A stretch of 64,000 nt of DNA, taken from positions 129,537,999 through 129,601,998 of the forward strand of contig CM066991.1 of the NCBI GenBank assembly GCA_033977485.1, written 5' to 3'. Positions within the stretch are counted from its first letter, which is position 1; every line of letters starts with the position of its first letter. Below, one piece after another: positions 12,426 to 23,157 of the stretch. The position numbers and the translations under genes were made by a program. The notes beneath the pieces are model-generated. The model searched no databases, was not told where the DNA came from, and saw only the letters and a list, made by a program, of their open reading frames with translations. This DNA comes from Hydrangea macrophylla (lineage: Eukaryota > Streptophyta > Magnoliopsida > Cornales > Hydrangeaceae).

Positions 12426-12673
12426 CAGGTCATTTTGCTGCACTGTTGACTTTTACGAAAACAGACATAACTCTCTCTAGAAAACTCGGATTCGCGCACC
12501 GTTTTTTGCGTTGGAACCGGGACTCAAAAACCTATCTTTTGGTATAAAATTTACTATACCTTATTAATTACCATTTTACCCTTGGGCTTAATTTGTCTAA
12601 CACAATGGTGTAATCGTGCTTGTTTTCCTTCCTTTTCATTTGTAAATTGTTGTTTGAAGGCCTTGGTGGCGTG

Positions 12674-12682
12674 CCACGTGTC
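12674..12682 (+). promoter_or_regulatory. G-box-like CCACGTGTC near LTR C 3' end
   Basis: It is preceded by CCTTGGTGGCGTG as in LTR B, although the LTR bodies differ. H1 and H2 keep a related site in reverse, partly decayed in H1. Confidence 0.4.
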
Positions 12683-12715
12683 TTGGGTTCACATGTGTGG
12701 ATCCGGGGCGTGACA

Positions 12716-14597
12716 CATAATAATAGCATTATTCTACTCATATCACTTCATGACTTGTTATTACCCTTTGAACCTATTTCTTGAGATCTCCAGTCCATAG
12801 GTTGGGTTACCATCGCATGTGATTCAATTGTCTATGGCCTTTAGTCCCATCCCTTTCTAGGCTTTACAAACCTTTTTTTGAGTTAGTCCTCGTCAAAGAA
12901 TTACCTATATTATCCTCATATTGTACATTATTCACTCTTACAACTCCAGTAGAGACAAATTCTCTAATAGTGTTGTGCTTACAACATATCTGTCGCCTCT
13001 TACTATTATAATGGTTCTAAACCTTTTGCAATAGCCGCGGTACTATCGCAGTGGATAAAACAGCTGGTATCAATCTCTCCCACAAAGGGGTATCTCATAG
13101 CAGGCTTTTCAGTCAAGCTTCCCTCACTAGCCGTAGCTAATGATATCATCTCTGATTGTGGACTAAGCCAACATAGTTTATTTCTTAGACTTTCATGAAA
13201 TTGTGGCCCCAGCAATACTAAAAGATATCTATTGTGGCCTTGGAGTCATCTGAAAGGGTATTCCAATCAGCATCGCTATATCCTTTAAGGACAGCGGTAA
13301 ACTTCTCATAATTTAGCATGAAGTTTATGGTCCTTTTCAGGTAACACGTTACTTTCTCAACGATACTCTAATACTGAAAATATAGCCACTCATGAGTTTG
13401 GTGTCTTCTGTTAATGAATAACAATTGACATCATTGTAACCTTCAAGTACAGTGGAAAACCTTTATTTATTTATTTATTTTATGGAAAATACCTAATTTA
13501 ATAGGTTCCTTTAAAAATCTCGTAACTTTTCCAATGGGCATTCCTAGCTCCAAAATTGAATACTTATTCCACCAAGAAATAATTCGGTTAAAAACCAGCC
13601 CTAAAGACTAAAAAAAATTAGATTCTTTTGCAAATTATGAAATTTGTGACACATTAAAAATAATGATTTCTTCTTATCTCCAGGGTATGAACTACATTTT
13701 TAAGAAATAATTTCTTCCATGTGGATTCTCCAGTACCAAGACAGACTTTGGTGATGTGTGAATCACCAAACTCTTTCACTCTCCATTTAAGAGTGTATCT
13801 CTTGTAACAATTGTGATTGTCACACACTCACACATATGCTTAGAAGCACTCATATCAAAATTAAGCAACAATAAATCTTTAGTTTCTTTTGAAATCTCTA
13901 AAATAGAGCAAAAAATTATAAAATCATTCACGTGTAAACATGGCATAACACATACTCCACAATTGTGTTAATGATAAATACCTTTGTCACTTTCTTAAAT
14001 TTTGAAACTATTAAAAAAAATAGTTTTATCAAAAATTCAAATCAATGGTTGGGTGTCAGTTTTAAACCATATAAAGAGTGTACAAGTATACATACTTTAT
14101 TTATATTTGGATCTATAACCTTTCCAGTTTATCCAAATAAATTCAATCTTCTAATTCTCCATTTGAAAAAAAAGGTTTTAATATCCATTTCATGAGTATA
14201 GCAGCAATAGCTAATTAAATTTTAATGGATGTGTAACAGGAGAATAGGTATCCAAAAAATCAACATTTTCCTTTTGATTAAAATCCTTAGCTACAAAATG
14301 GTTTAGTTTTTATTCAATCGACCCATCGGATTTAAAGAAAGTCTTTCTAAGGCTCCATTTACTTCCAATCCAGTAGTAAATCCACAAGTTCCAAAAAAAT
14401 GGTTGGAAATAGTATAATTAATCCATCTAATGAATGGCTTCTTTCATAAATCAACATTTGAAAAGGTAAGAGTATCTTCTAAACAAACAGGATCCCTTCT
14501 AAAGTAATAATATAAAAAATTACTCTTCAAAGTCTTTGAGCACTTAGCTTTCTTACTCTTTTATGGTCTAAAATATGTATCATGATCTCTATCATGC
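12716..14597 (-). pseudogene. Decayed Ty1/copia pol: RNase H and reverse transcriptase
   Basis: On the - strand, 13006-13215 keeps an RNase H-like stretch ending in CDSTAAIAK, a hallmark of Ty1/copia RNase H. Further upstream (about 13960-14480) I read RT pieces such as EAI..MD, ELVDL, VDFF.Y and an NGELE..IYLDK-like stretch, broken by many stops and frameshifts. The order RT, RNase H, 3' untranslated region, 3' LTR is right for a copia element on the - strand. Solo LTR C and the LTR at 14598 split it. It is no longer functional. Confidence 0.65.
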
Positions 14598-16420
14598 TAT
14601 CACACCCCAACCCGCCACACGCGGATTACGACTGTGAAACAAAGAGTTACCCAAAACAAAACACCCTTTATTAGCAATAAAATAAAAGTTAAACATAGTA
14701 AAAGGAATTCGTTAGCTTAAACCAGTTCAAGGATAAAATAGTCATTAAAAAAATATAGTCAATTTTATATCAAAAGATAGCCCTTCCAGTCTCGGTTCTA
14801 ATGCAAAAATAACGCGCGAATATGAATTTTCTAGAAAGAGTTATGTCCGTTTCCGTAAAAGTCATCAGGCTGAGAATATTCCTGCGGATTTTTCATATCA
14901 AATTTCTACACCGGCTTTCCTATTTTAAGAGTTAAAAACATAACCCAACCCAACTAAATACGTCCACAAACAACGTATTAACATAGACAACAAAAGAAAC
15001 ATACTCCCAAATTGTCCAGAACCCCGTGGTTCAACGCTGCTCACTGTGATGCTCCTTTGAATCTCCGGGGTCATTAGTCGCAAAATTGACTAAGCTTTCG
15101 CTCAGTGAGTACGTGGTACTAATCATGCAATTAGAGTATTTAATGATTCATAACATCAATTAAGCATTCATAACAATAAATGATTGCCGGTGTGTCAAGT
15201 TATCAATCACCATCGTTCTGGACCCCTGATTTTGGCCATTTCTCACTTTATCATCTCTTTAAAAGCGATATCACACACTCTCATGTGACCGAAGTCAATT
15301 CGTTGTGGTCGTCACCACCGTACTCTTTTCTCTAAGGAATTAATCCTCTTATCTATGAGGAATGACGTCCCTTAAATATGGGCTAAATGATGTTGATTAT
15401 CACTTGAGACCCTTTGACCTAAATAAGCATATAATCAACTTAATATGTCAACATGGTAATTTCATCATTTTGGACATGTTAAACAATAAATATTGCTTTT
15501 TTACTTGACCACAAATTAAGCATTTCAATCATTTAATAGCAAATAGACAACACTAAATATCCAAATTTGATATTAGGACACTCACCTCTCAAATAGGTCC
15601 AAATAAGCCTAAAAATTCAAAATCCTTGTAGAAATCTAGCATCTAATGATTCCAATGATAATCCTACAGATATATCACATATATCACCCCTCAAAATGGG
15701 TCGGAGAAAAACGTTACCAAACTGAAAAAGAAAGACATAGAAATAATCCTCTCACCTCACAAGTCCGAATATGGTTTCGGTTCCCGAAACGATGTACCAA
15801 CGATGAAGTAACGGCGACGAAACAACAACGGAGTAAACTTTTCTATCTCTTCTCGCTGAACTCTCTGTATCTCTATTCCTTTTTTTTAAAATAATAAAGT
15901 TGATGAAGACAACGTATCATCATCTAGACTTTTGATGGTATGACTCTTTAGTCATATTTTCATTAACATCCCCAAATATTTTCTAGACTTATTATAAAAC
16001 CCTCGGTTAATTATATTAACTACTCAAACATCTAAGTGAGTATGTGTCTATGTCACGTATGGGCCCCAAAAGTAGTCTCAAGTATTTTATGAAGTTGCTA
16101 ATTAACCTACTAGTTATAAATTATGTCCCTATTCGCTCTCACATGGGTACCCAACTGGTACCATAAAAGGGTCCAACTAACAATAAAATATTAAAAGCAC
16201 TTTAACAAATATTCATTTAATCATATAAATACAACTAAATGCAATTTATTTAATTCGGACCTCTCGTGGATCCCACTTGCATATATGTCCCACCTCTAGT
16301 GAAACTTTCAACGGTGTCCTTTTCTAGAACACTTATCACATCGAGGTGACTGAAACTCACCCAAATCATCACATGCAATTAATCACACTAATTAATGCAT
16401 GAAAAATAAATGTTATTACC
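14598..16420 (-). mobile_element. LTR of the TGTAACACC/GTGTGACA type, reversed
   Basis: It starts TATCACACCCCAACCCGCC, which matches the reversed 3' end of LTRs F and D (first G now A). It contains the conserved block reversed at 14755-14870. The far end is unclear; similarity to the LTR 5' end fades near ATGTTATTA at about 16420. No target duplication was found. It separates the copia RT from the integrase remnant, so it is a younger insertion. Confidence 0.55.
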
Positions 16421-16424
16421 TTTT

Positions 16425-16760
16425 TTCCGGGTACATGTATTTCGCATACACTCTAAATCCATTATATAGATGGGGAAAAATAGGAACTTGAGAACCCCCA
16501 CTATTCCTTAATTGGGAAAATAAATACATGCTAATAAAAATTAGAATCAATTGACTCTTGAGTCACATCAGTTTTTATATCTAAAAATTCTACATGCATT
16601 ATTATTAAACGCATGTCCCAAAAAAACATGTTCTACGGCTTTACTAGTAAGTTCCTTAGGATTAAAACTTCTATCATAAGCCAAATAACACAACATTCAA
16701 AAATAACAAAAAAGTGAATTTTCTATTTTTTCCAATACTCAACATAATAATTTTTTTTAG
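16425..16760 (-). pseudogene. Copia integrase C-terminal remnant
   Basis: On the - strand I read a stretch like CLAYDRSFNPKELTSKAVEH, VFLGHAFNNNACRI, which recalls the region after the copia integrase core (a CxAY...KxxSKA...FxGY pattern). It is broken by stops. It lies in the right order upstream of the RT remnant. Confidence 0.4.
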
Positions 16761-17724
16761 AGTGAGGTACTCTATTAAAACAAAATATAAAGTTTAGCAA
16801 ACTTATCCCCAAACATTTAAAAGCATCTCAATATGACCTCGAATGGTTACAAATATTGTGCGTCGAAACTATTTGATCCAAAGAATAAAAAAGATTACGC
16901 GAAATCAGAACACACCGTATAATTTCCCCCTAACACTTTCTCATTCCTCAACACACCTTATATAAACAATATACTATACTATTCATAAAATGATACATTA
17001 TTATATACAGTTGGTATTATACATCCTCAAATATTCCAATTGAGTTATAGTGGTATTCACAAAACAAATGAGCTGTTTCAGAAATATATACACAACTAAT
17101 ATCTCAATAGCAATAACTTGCAAGTATTGTACCTGTAGTATAAGGCACTTGTGCCACGTAAATGGTGTACATTAAGTGAGTAAACAACAGTTAGAACTTT
17201 CCTTATACTTGTGAAAAACACACATGTGATACGCATCCTTACCAAATGCTTAAAATACAAGCAATACATGCATCCAGAATACTTTAGCCATGTGACCTAC
17301 ACAAACACGGTACAAACATATGCACAGAAGAATATCTCACTCAAGCCATGTGCACACACCAACACATGCTTATAGGTGCGGCCCTAAAATTATATAAAAA
17401 TAATTTTTTTTCATTATTATTTTTTTTAAAATTTTCCTTTATCTGAAATCTATCAATACTATACCTGACACCACTGATATCATAAACTTTCAAACTCAAT
17501 TTTTTTTTTCTTACTTCTAATCACTGACTTCACCTTCTATATAGCATTGGGTATATATATATATATATATTGCAACCCATAAGTTCTTTGACTGTTGAAT
17601 ATCCATACAATTCACTAAGATGAGTGTTTAGCTGTTGGAGAAACATGTCAATAAGGCACCTTAACTTCTTTGACTAGTCCAATGCATAGTAAATGTGAAA
17701 GCAAAAAAGTTGTATTACCATTTG
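16761..17724. other. AT-rich stretch, nothing recognised
   Basis: No coding potential or clear repeat apart from a TA microsatellite at about 17551-17570. It may be further decayed copia sequence. Confidence 0.4.
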
Positions 17725-17739
17725 TATGGTCCCAACGGC

Positions 17740-18010
17740 TGCAAAGTTTGTTTGTTTGTTTGTTTGTTTTTTTGGTTGAAAGACGAAATTTCATTAAGTC
17801 AGATCTCTATGGATAGGAATAACAATACATGGAGGACAAACATTCAACCAAAACAAAAGGTCCTCAGGCAACAAGCTAAGCTTTGCTAGCACATGACCAT
17901 GCTCATTACAACTTCTATTAGATCATAATTAATACGAATCTCTTCAAACTCATTCATCAAGGCCTAGATATCCTTGACAGTGTTCCCATAGCTTGCAAAG
18001 CTTTAATAAG
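17740..18010 (-). pseudogene. LINE (L1-type) 3' end with RNase H tail
   Basis: On the - strand a degraded frame reads NEHGHVLAKLSLLPEDL, then CPPCIVIPIHRDLT, resembling the C-terminal RNase H of plant L1 LINEs (N..AH.LAK ... CP ... D). It is followed by TAATGAAATTTCGTCTTTC and a degenerate A-rich tail at 17725-17765. It is 5'-truncated, as is usual for LINEs. Confidence 0.5.
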
Positions 18011-18534
18011 TCACATGAATACTACAAAGCTTTAAAAACCCACATGAATACTGCATTGAATTTTAACATTGAATTTTAAAAAGTTAAAAGTAAATCTTTT
18101 TTTTATTAAAAATTATCTAACAGACCCATTCACAACTTTTCTCGAATTATCCAAAATCGCCCACATCATTTCCGAAATGGTTTCTCATAAAGTTCCAAAT
18201 ATTTCCAAAGGTATTAGGATTTTGATGAAATTCAAGAGAATCCAAATTTTAACAGAATAAAAAATTAATTTTACATCGTTAGTAGGGTCAACGAAATTTT
18301 CAGAAAAATCAAAGAAGTACCAATTTTTTTCAAGTTACAAAAAAATAGCATTTTTTTTTTAGAAATTTGGTATTAAATACCAAATTAGGAGAATCATTTG
18401 GTTATAAGACACAAGGGAAAAATTTTGGGGACAAGGACATGTTTGGTGGAAGTTGTTGGGGATAAACTCAACTAGTTCTAGTTGTGACCAATATACCCCC
18501 CTTTCATTCATTTCCAGTTAGAGAGAGAAGACAC

Positions 18535-18539
<5 letters not shown>
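18011..18539. other. AT-rich intergenic stretch
   Basis: I see no gene or repeat with clear ends. Confidence 0.4.
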
Positions 18540-18577
<38 letters not shown>

Positions 18578-18745
18578 ACGTTCAGATCACCATCGCCATC
18601 GCGGAGATCGCCGGCCAACACCACCATCGTTGTCGGTCGCTATCACCACCATCTCCGTCGTCGCTATCACCACCACCAATATTACCATCGCGTCTCCACC
18701 ACAACCATCATCGTGGATCACCACCACTACCATCGCCATTGATGT
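18540..18745. repeat. (GA)n tract and ACC/ATC-rich minisatellite, left part
   Basis: About 16 GA repeats are followed by imperfect CACCATCGC-type units. The open frame across them is low complexity and not a credible gene. The same composition resumes at 20885, since solo LTR G split the region. Confidence 0.6.
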
Positions 18746-19440
18746 TGTCACGCCCCGGAGCTGCAAAAATAGAGAAAATTAAATTTTATTTTTGGGTCCA
18801 TAGGGAAAGACGGGTGAATGTCACTAATCCACACCACACACTGCTAGTCTACAACAATAATAGTAAAAAAACAAACTGGATATACAAAATCGTTGCTTCT
18901 ATTTCAAACATCAGAGTTATTACAACAGTAAAGCTACAGCGGAAGTATATAAGGTTTGGAAGCAACATATGTCCAAGTACCAAATATAACAAAACAGTTT
19001 AAACAGAAATAAACTACTAACTATCTCCAAGTCTTCAGCTGGCGTAAACATCAGCATAGTAGTCCTCCCCGGCATAGGTGTCATCAGTGGGACCATCCTC
19101 TGTGTGCTTCTCTCTCGGATAGTAACTGTCGTTGTAGGATCCGTCACCTGCAGAATAAAGTACAGGATAGTCTGGACGGGGGAAAGTCCAGGCAATAAAG
19201 GCCGTCAGCTTACTGAGAGCTGAGTAAGCATAAACTAACAAAGTACCAGTTATCTGAAGTAAAACAAGCTTATGCACGTTATAAGGTACAACTTTACTAA
19301 GTAATATCTTTTCTCCTTATTCAAACATCGTTAACCAACCCTTATCGTCTTGTTACTCGAATACCGATGATCAACATACTCTTTAGAAAGATCATATTTA
19401 ATCGTATCATATATATAGATATACCATCATTCTGTCCATT

Positions 19441-19735
19441 GCTCGTTAAGGATATAAACCATCCACCGCATTCATGGGCACCACGTCAGTCCATCCCCCG
19501 CTTGTTAAGGATATAAACCATCAATCGCATGTCAGGGATACAACGCTTTGAATTAACAGCACATCAAGTCTATTGCCACGACTTCTCACTATATACCAGT
19601 GATCCCCCATCCACCACTCGTTAAGGATATAACTCATCCACCGCTCGTTAAGGATATAACATGGATCATCTGGTTACCTTAGGACTGCATGGTCTTGTCC
19701 ACTGCTTGTTAAGGATATAAACCATCCACCGCATA
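19441..19735. repeat. Five dispersed copies of a TTAAGGATATAAACC motif
   Basis: Copies of CGTTAAGGATATAAACCATC, mostly followed by CACCGC, begin near 19443, 19502, 19618, 19644 and 19706. Some share TCCACCGC or GCAT flanks. Spacing is irregular (about 26-115 bp). Confidence 0.65.
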
Positions 19736-20060
19736 TGAAAGCATATTTTGACCAGGCGTCTTCCCACGTACCATTTCTAGAACTTATCAACCTACTTAAA
19801 CTCAGTACTTTTATCGACACGTGACAATTCTCAATGTGGCCTGACTACTCTGTATAAAAAAAATGGATATCGAACTCATGCATGAACCACATAGTATCTC
19901 ACGTCATTTTATTAATCCATTATTCTTAACCATAATTTATCTTTGTTGTCACATTATCCCTGATCAACCTCAAAATCGCATTACAGAAGTTCGAATCGAG
20001 AAACGAACAATCGAACCCTTAATATAATAAATAGGCAAAGGAATCCATATCCTGCCAATA

Positions 20061-20264
20061 CCAATCGATTGGGATAAGGTCTAATCGATTGGAACAAAAA
20101 ATATCATAACAATCGATTGAGGAAACTGGCAATCGATTATGTCTAAAATAATATCAATCGATTGCTAACAATGGCAATCGATAGGATGTCAATCGATTGG
20201 AATTCTATCCAATCGATTGGGTCCAAACTGATGGCAATCAATTGGTAATTATGCCAATTGATTG
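20061..20264. repeat. Five pairs of CAATCGATTG palindromes
   Basis: Centres lie at 20066.5/20086.5, 20114.5/20134.5, 20159.5/20179.5, 20194.5/20214.5 and 20239.5/20259.5. Every pair is exactly 20 bp apart, while distances between pairs vary (15-28 bp). The last two sites have lost the central CpG (TCAA, TTGA). Confidence 0.9.
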
Positions 20265-20665
20265 GCACTTTGTCTTCACCAGCAGATTAATAAAACAGTA
20301 TATATAAACGTAATACTCATGCATGTAACACATCTAAGCTCACAATAACTTGTATAAACTTCATATACACCAATCTCAAACTTCTCTCTCTCCTCCTTCT
20401 ATTTCTTCTCCTCTGCCCAACTCTCTCTCTTCTCTGTCTCTTCACCTTCTCTTCTCTGCCAAGGGCAGTGAGTGTGTGTATGTATATAGATATAGAAATA
20501 TGGATGTATATAGATATATATACTCACAAGATATGTGTCTCTCTCTCAAAGATGTGAAAACAGCCCAAGGGCCATAAATGAAGACATATATATATATATA
20601 TATAGATGTTGAGAGTGCCACACGTTCAAAGCTCAAAGAAAGAAGAAAACTTGTCTCAGCTTATG

Positions 20666-20791
20666 CCAATCGATTGGTAATGGATATTTGAAGGCAATCG
20701 ATTGGAATGTATGACAATCGATTGGTATATTGCCACGTTATAATTTTAGTCGGTATAATGGCAATCGATTGGGAAACAAGGCAATCGATTG
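20666..20791. repeat. Second CAATCGATTG array in LTR G
   Basis: One single site (centre 20671.5) and two pairs (20699.5/20719.5 and 20766.5/20786.5) again show 20-bp spacing. A CT/TA-rich insert separates them from the first array. Confidence 0.85.
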
Positions 20792-20884
20792 GTAACCAAA
20801 TTTCATCAAAAGAAAGAAAAAGTTTATATACGTTTACTGAACAAATTTTATTTATTAATACTCTCCAGAATTCAGGGTATTACT

Positions 20885-21262
20885 GATGTCTCCACCACCA
20901 CCATCGCCGATGATCGTCATTGTCGTCACCATCACGACCACCACCGTGAGATTTGAGATATAGATGTAGATTCAAACTCTGCGATGCCTTTTTCTTATTC
21001 TTCTGCACTTCTCCCCCCCCCCCCCCCCCTCTCTCTCTCTCTCTTTTCTCTCTCTCTCTCTTAGTTTTTTTTAAGACCAACCTTGAGAAGTTGTAACACA
21101 AAAAAGTCTGATAAATTTCTCAAAAATAGTTTGAGAAATTTATCAAACTTTTTTTTTACAGAGGTAACGGAGATGCTGTGGTGTTGCCCCTAATCTAGAT
21201 GTTTGTTGCTTGGTTGTGAAGAGATTAATCAGGTGAGGTCGTGGTTCTTCTTCTTCTGCACT

Positions 21263-21307
<45 letters not shown>

Positions 21308-21730
21308 ATTTTAGTTTTTTTTTCAAGATCAGACATGAGAAATTTAGTACAAAAAAGTTTGATAAATTTCTCAAAAAAAGTTCGAGAAATTTATCAAATT
21401 TTTTTTTTAGAAATTTATCAAACTTTTGTGATAGAGGTGATGGAGATGCAGTGGTGTGCCCCCAATCTGGATGTTTGTAGCTTGGTTGTGAAGAAATTAA
21501 TCAGGTGGAGGTCGTCGCAGGCCAGATGCATTTGTGGTGGTGATCGCAGGAGGTCGGGAAGGATAGTGGTTGTGGTCATTGGAGAGATAAAATAAAGTAG
21601 TTTTCATGATCGTCGAAGGTCAGGCGAGGTCGTCGGAAGTTAGACGAGGTCGCCGCAGGTCAGGCGAGGTCATGGTGGTGGTCGCTGGAGGTCAGGCGAG
21701 GTCATGGCGGTGATTACCGGAGGTGATGGG
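20885..21730. repeat. Tandem duplication with AT hairpins and GTC-rich minisatellite
   Basis: A unit of about 250 bp (TTCTTCTGCAC, CT tract, GATAAATTTCTC hairpin, GGTTGTGAAGAGATTAATCAGG) occurs twice, near 20995-21240 and 21250-21512. Each copy has an inverted repeat TGATAAATTTCTC/GAGAAATTTATCA (21109-21145 and about 21360-21397). From 21490 to 21730 the motif AGGTCAGGCGAGGTC repeats. Open frames here are low complexity. Confidence 0.6.
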
Positions 21731-22053
21731 GGTGTTGCTTATGTTTTTGTCACTGTTGTGCAAAATCTTGCTGGTATTTGTGTCAAAGTAGCAAGGTATA
21801 GACGTAATACTACAACATTTTTCTAACTGGACTAAAACCATAATATTTCTCTTAATTTGGTTTAATTGCTAATTACCCCCTTTTTTTTAAAGTGAAGATT
21901 CTCAAATTTTTAAGATAAGGGCTTATTTAATAAGATCTGGGACAAAGAGGATGATCCAGGAATTAATGGTAGAAGAACACGTCTTAAAATTGTTGGAACA
22001 CGTAAATGAAATTGGAACAAAATTACCTGATCAATAGCATCTTTAACAAATCA
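21731..22053. other. Intergenic, nothing recognised
   Basis: AT-rich sequence without a gene. Confidence 0.4.
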
Positions 22054-22662
22054 TGGGCCGAGTCGCGGTTCTCGCTCTCTTTAAGACGTTTCGTGGCTTT
22101 GCCCAAAGTATGCAAGCAGTTCATACATGCCATGCCGTCCCTAGGATAAAGCAGCCCAGAATCTCCTGTCTCTGATTTTTCTTTGCACCAAGAAAAAACT
22201 GGTATATTAGACACCCTTCGGATTTGTTGCTCGGTAATCACAAACGTGGAAAACTTTTTCTATTATTGGAAAACAAAAACTCATAGATATTTCTTTCTCA
22301 AATTTTAAAAACTCATTAAGTAATGAAGAGATTTTCAGTTTTTGGAACAATCTCAATGGGAGGGTACTGTCCTTTTTTTTTTTCTTTCAATAACTTATGG
22401 CTAATAAGCCAATATATAGACGAAAACATCCATTGTCAAAAGCTCCAATTGTAACGCCCTGACACTTTAATAGCATTATAAATATGAATCAAAGAGGGGG
22501 CTTTATAAGCCATTAACGACTAGAAGTTATATCTTATATATCACACATTTTAACACATGTTAGATAAAGTTATACACATGAATAATTGGAAGACAAAGTG
22601 ATTCTTTTACTTTTAAATTTCCTTCTTTTGTAACTCACATACATTATTAAAATACTCTAACA
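22054..22662 (-). mobile_element. Copia-type LTR, copy 2
   Basis: It is closely similar throughout to the copia 3' LTR at 9215-9836. On the - strand it starts TGTTAGAGTATTTTAATAATG and ends GGCCCA. There is no primer-binding site or pol next to it and the flanking 5-mers (AATCA, AAAAA) do not match, so its status (solo or fragment) is unclear. The 72-codon frame at 22023-22241 is not a recognised protein. Confidence 0.55.
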
Positions 22663-22790
22663 AAAAATACAGCCATTTCTATACAACGAGGACATAGCAA
22701 CCTATTTTGACAAGATTCTATCTTTTGGTATGCTTATTAATGCTTTGAGGCTGACTAATTACTTTTTTGAAAAAAATAAAACTAAAAATT

Positions 22791-22817
22791 CCGTGCATAG
22801 CACGGGTCAACGCTAGT
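22791..22817 (+). mobile_element. Helitron-like 3' terminus
   Basis: A hairpin CCGTGC-ATA-GCACGG is followed seven bases later by CTAG and a T. Plant Helitrons end in a GC-rich hairpin shortly before CTRR and insert before T. The matching 5' end was not located. A GA microsatellite follows (about 22852-22874). Confidence 0.4.
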
Positions 22818-22840
22818 ATGTATTTATGTATGTATACATG

Positions 22841-22873
<33 letters not shown>

Positions 22874-22979
22874 GGAGATTTGTTGTACTCTGCCATATTC
22901 CAGTGGGATCAACTTCAACAAACTGAGAGAAATCGGTTCAAGATGTGAAAGACCATTCATCTGATTATGATATAATTAA

Positions 22980-23148
22980 GAGTAATGCTTGGGACATACC
23001 CAAACACACAACTTTTGGGACACAACCCAACAAATGTGTCTCTCTCCTGTGTCACTGTGGGGTCCAGTGACATCATATGAGAGATATAGACATATTTATT
23101 GGATTATGTCCAAAAAATTGTGTGTTTGAGTGTGTCCAAATATTACTC
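22980..23148. mobile_element. MULE-type MITE with 9-bp target duplication
   Basis: Ends are GAGTAATGCTTGGGACA and TGTCCAAATATTACTC. TATAATTAA lies on both sides (22971-22979 and 23149-23157). Nine-base duplications are typical of Mutator-like elements. It has no coding capacity. Confidence 0.75.
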
Positions 23149-23157
23149 TATAATTAA

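Larger units (their letters stand above)
10292..12715 (+). mobile_element. Solo LTR C with CATAA target duplication
   Basis: It starts TGTAACACCCGCTCCCGCG and ends GATCCGGGGCGTGACA. CATAA lies on both sides (10287-10291 and 12716-12720). At 2424 bp with no internal region it is a solo LTR. It interrupts the copia remnant. It carries two pairs of CGGATCGATCCG palindromes (12321-12425), the conserved block (12450-12585), a TTTGGGAGAGA tandem run near 11935-11990 and a G-box-like site at 12674-12682. Confidence 0.9.
18746..20884 (-). mobile_element. Solo LTR G with GATGT target duplication
   Basis: It starts TGTCACGCCCCGGAG and ends GGGTATTACT (expected terminal A is T). GATGT lies on both sides (18741-18745 and 20885-20889). 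By its ends it is reversed relative to LTRs B, C and E. It holds the richest palindrome arrays of the window (20061-20264 and 20666-20791) and a second dispersed motif (19441-19735). Confidence 0.85.

Noticed and set aside
18484..19002. 172-codon open frame as a gene
   Set aside because: It reads through a GA microsatellite and CACCATCGC repeats, then into LTR G. It is low complexity and without known features.
20061..20791. CRISPR-like array (short repeats with spacers)
   Set aside because: Repeats are only 10-12 bp, strictly palindromic, paired at 20 bp and lie inside a plant LTR with a target duplication. There are no cas genes and the host is a plant nucleus.
21203..21595. 130-codon frame
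   Set aside because: It is built from a CT microsatellite and duplicated AT hairpins.
22023..22241. 72-codon frame as a captured gene exon
   Set aside because: It overlaps the end of a copia-type LTR that is repeated at 9215. No protein family was recognised, so it is left as LTR sequence.
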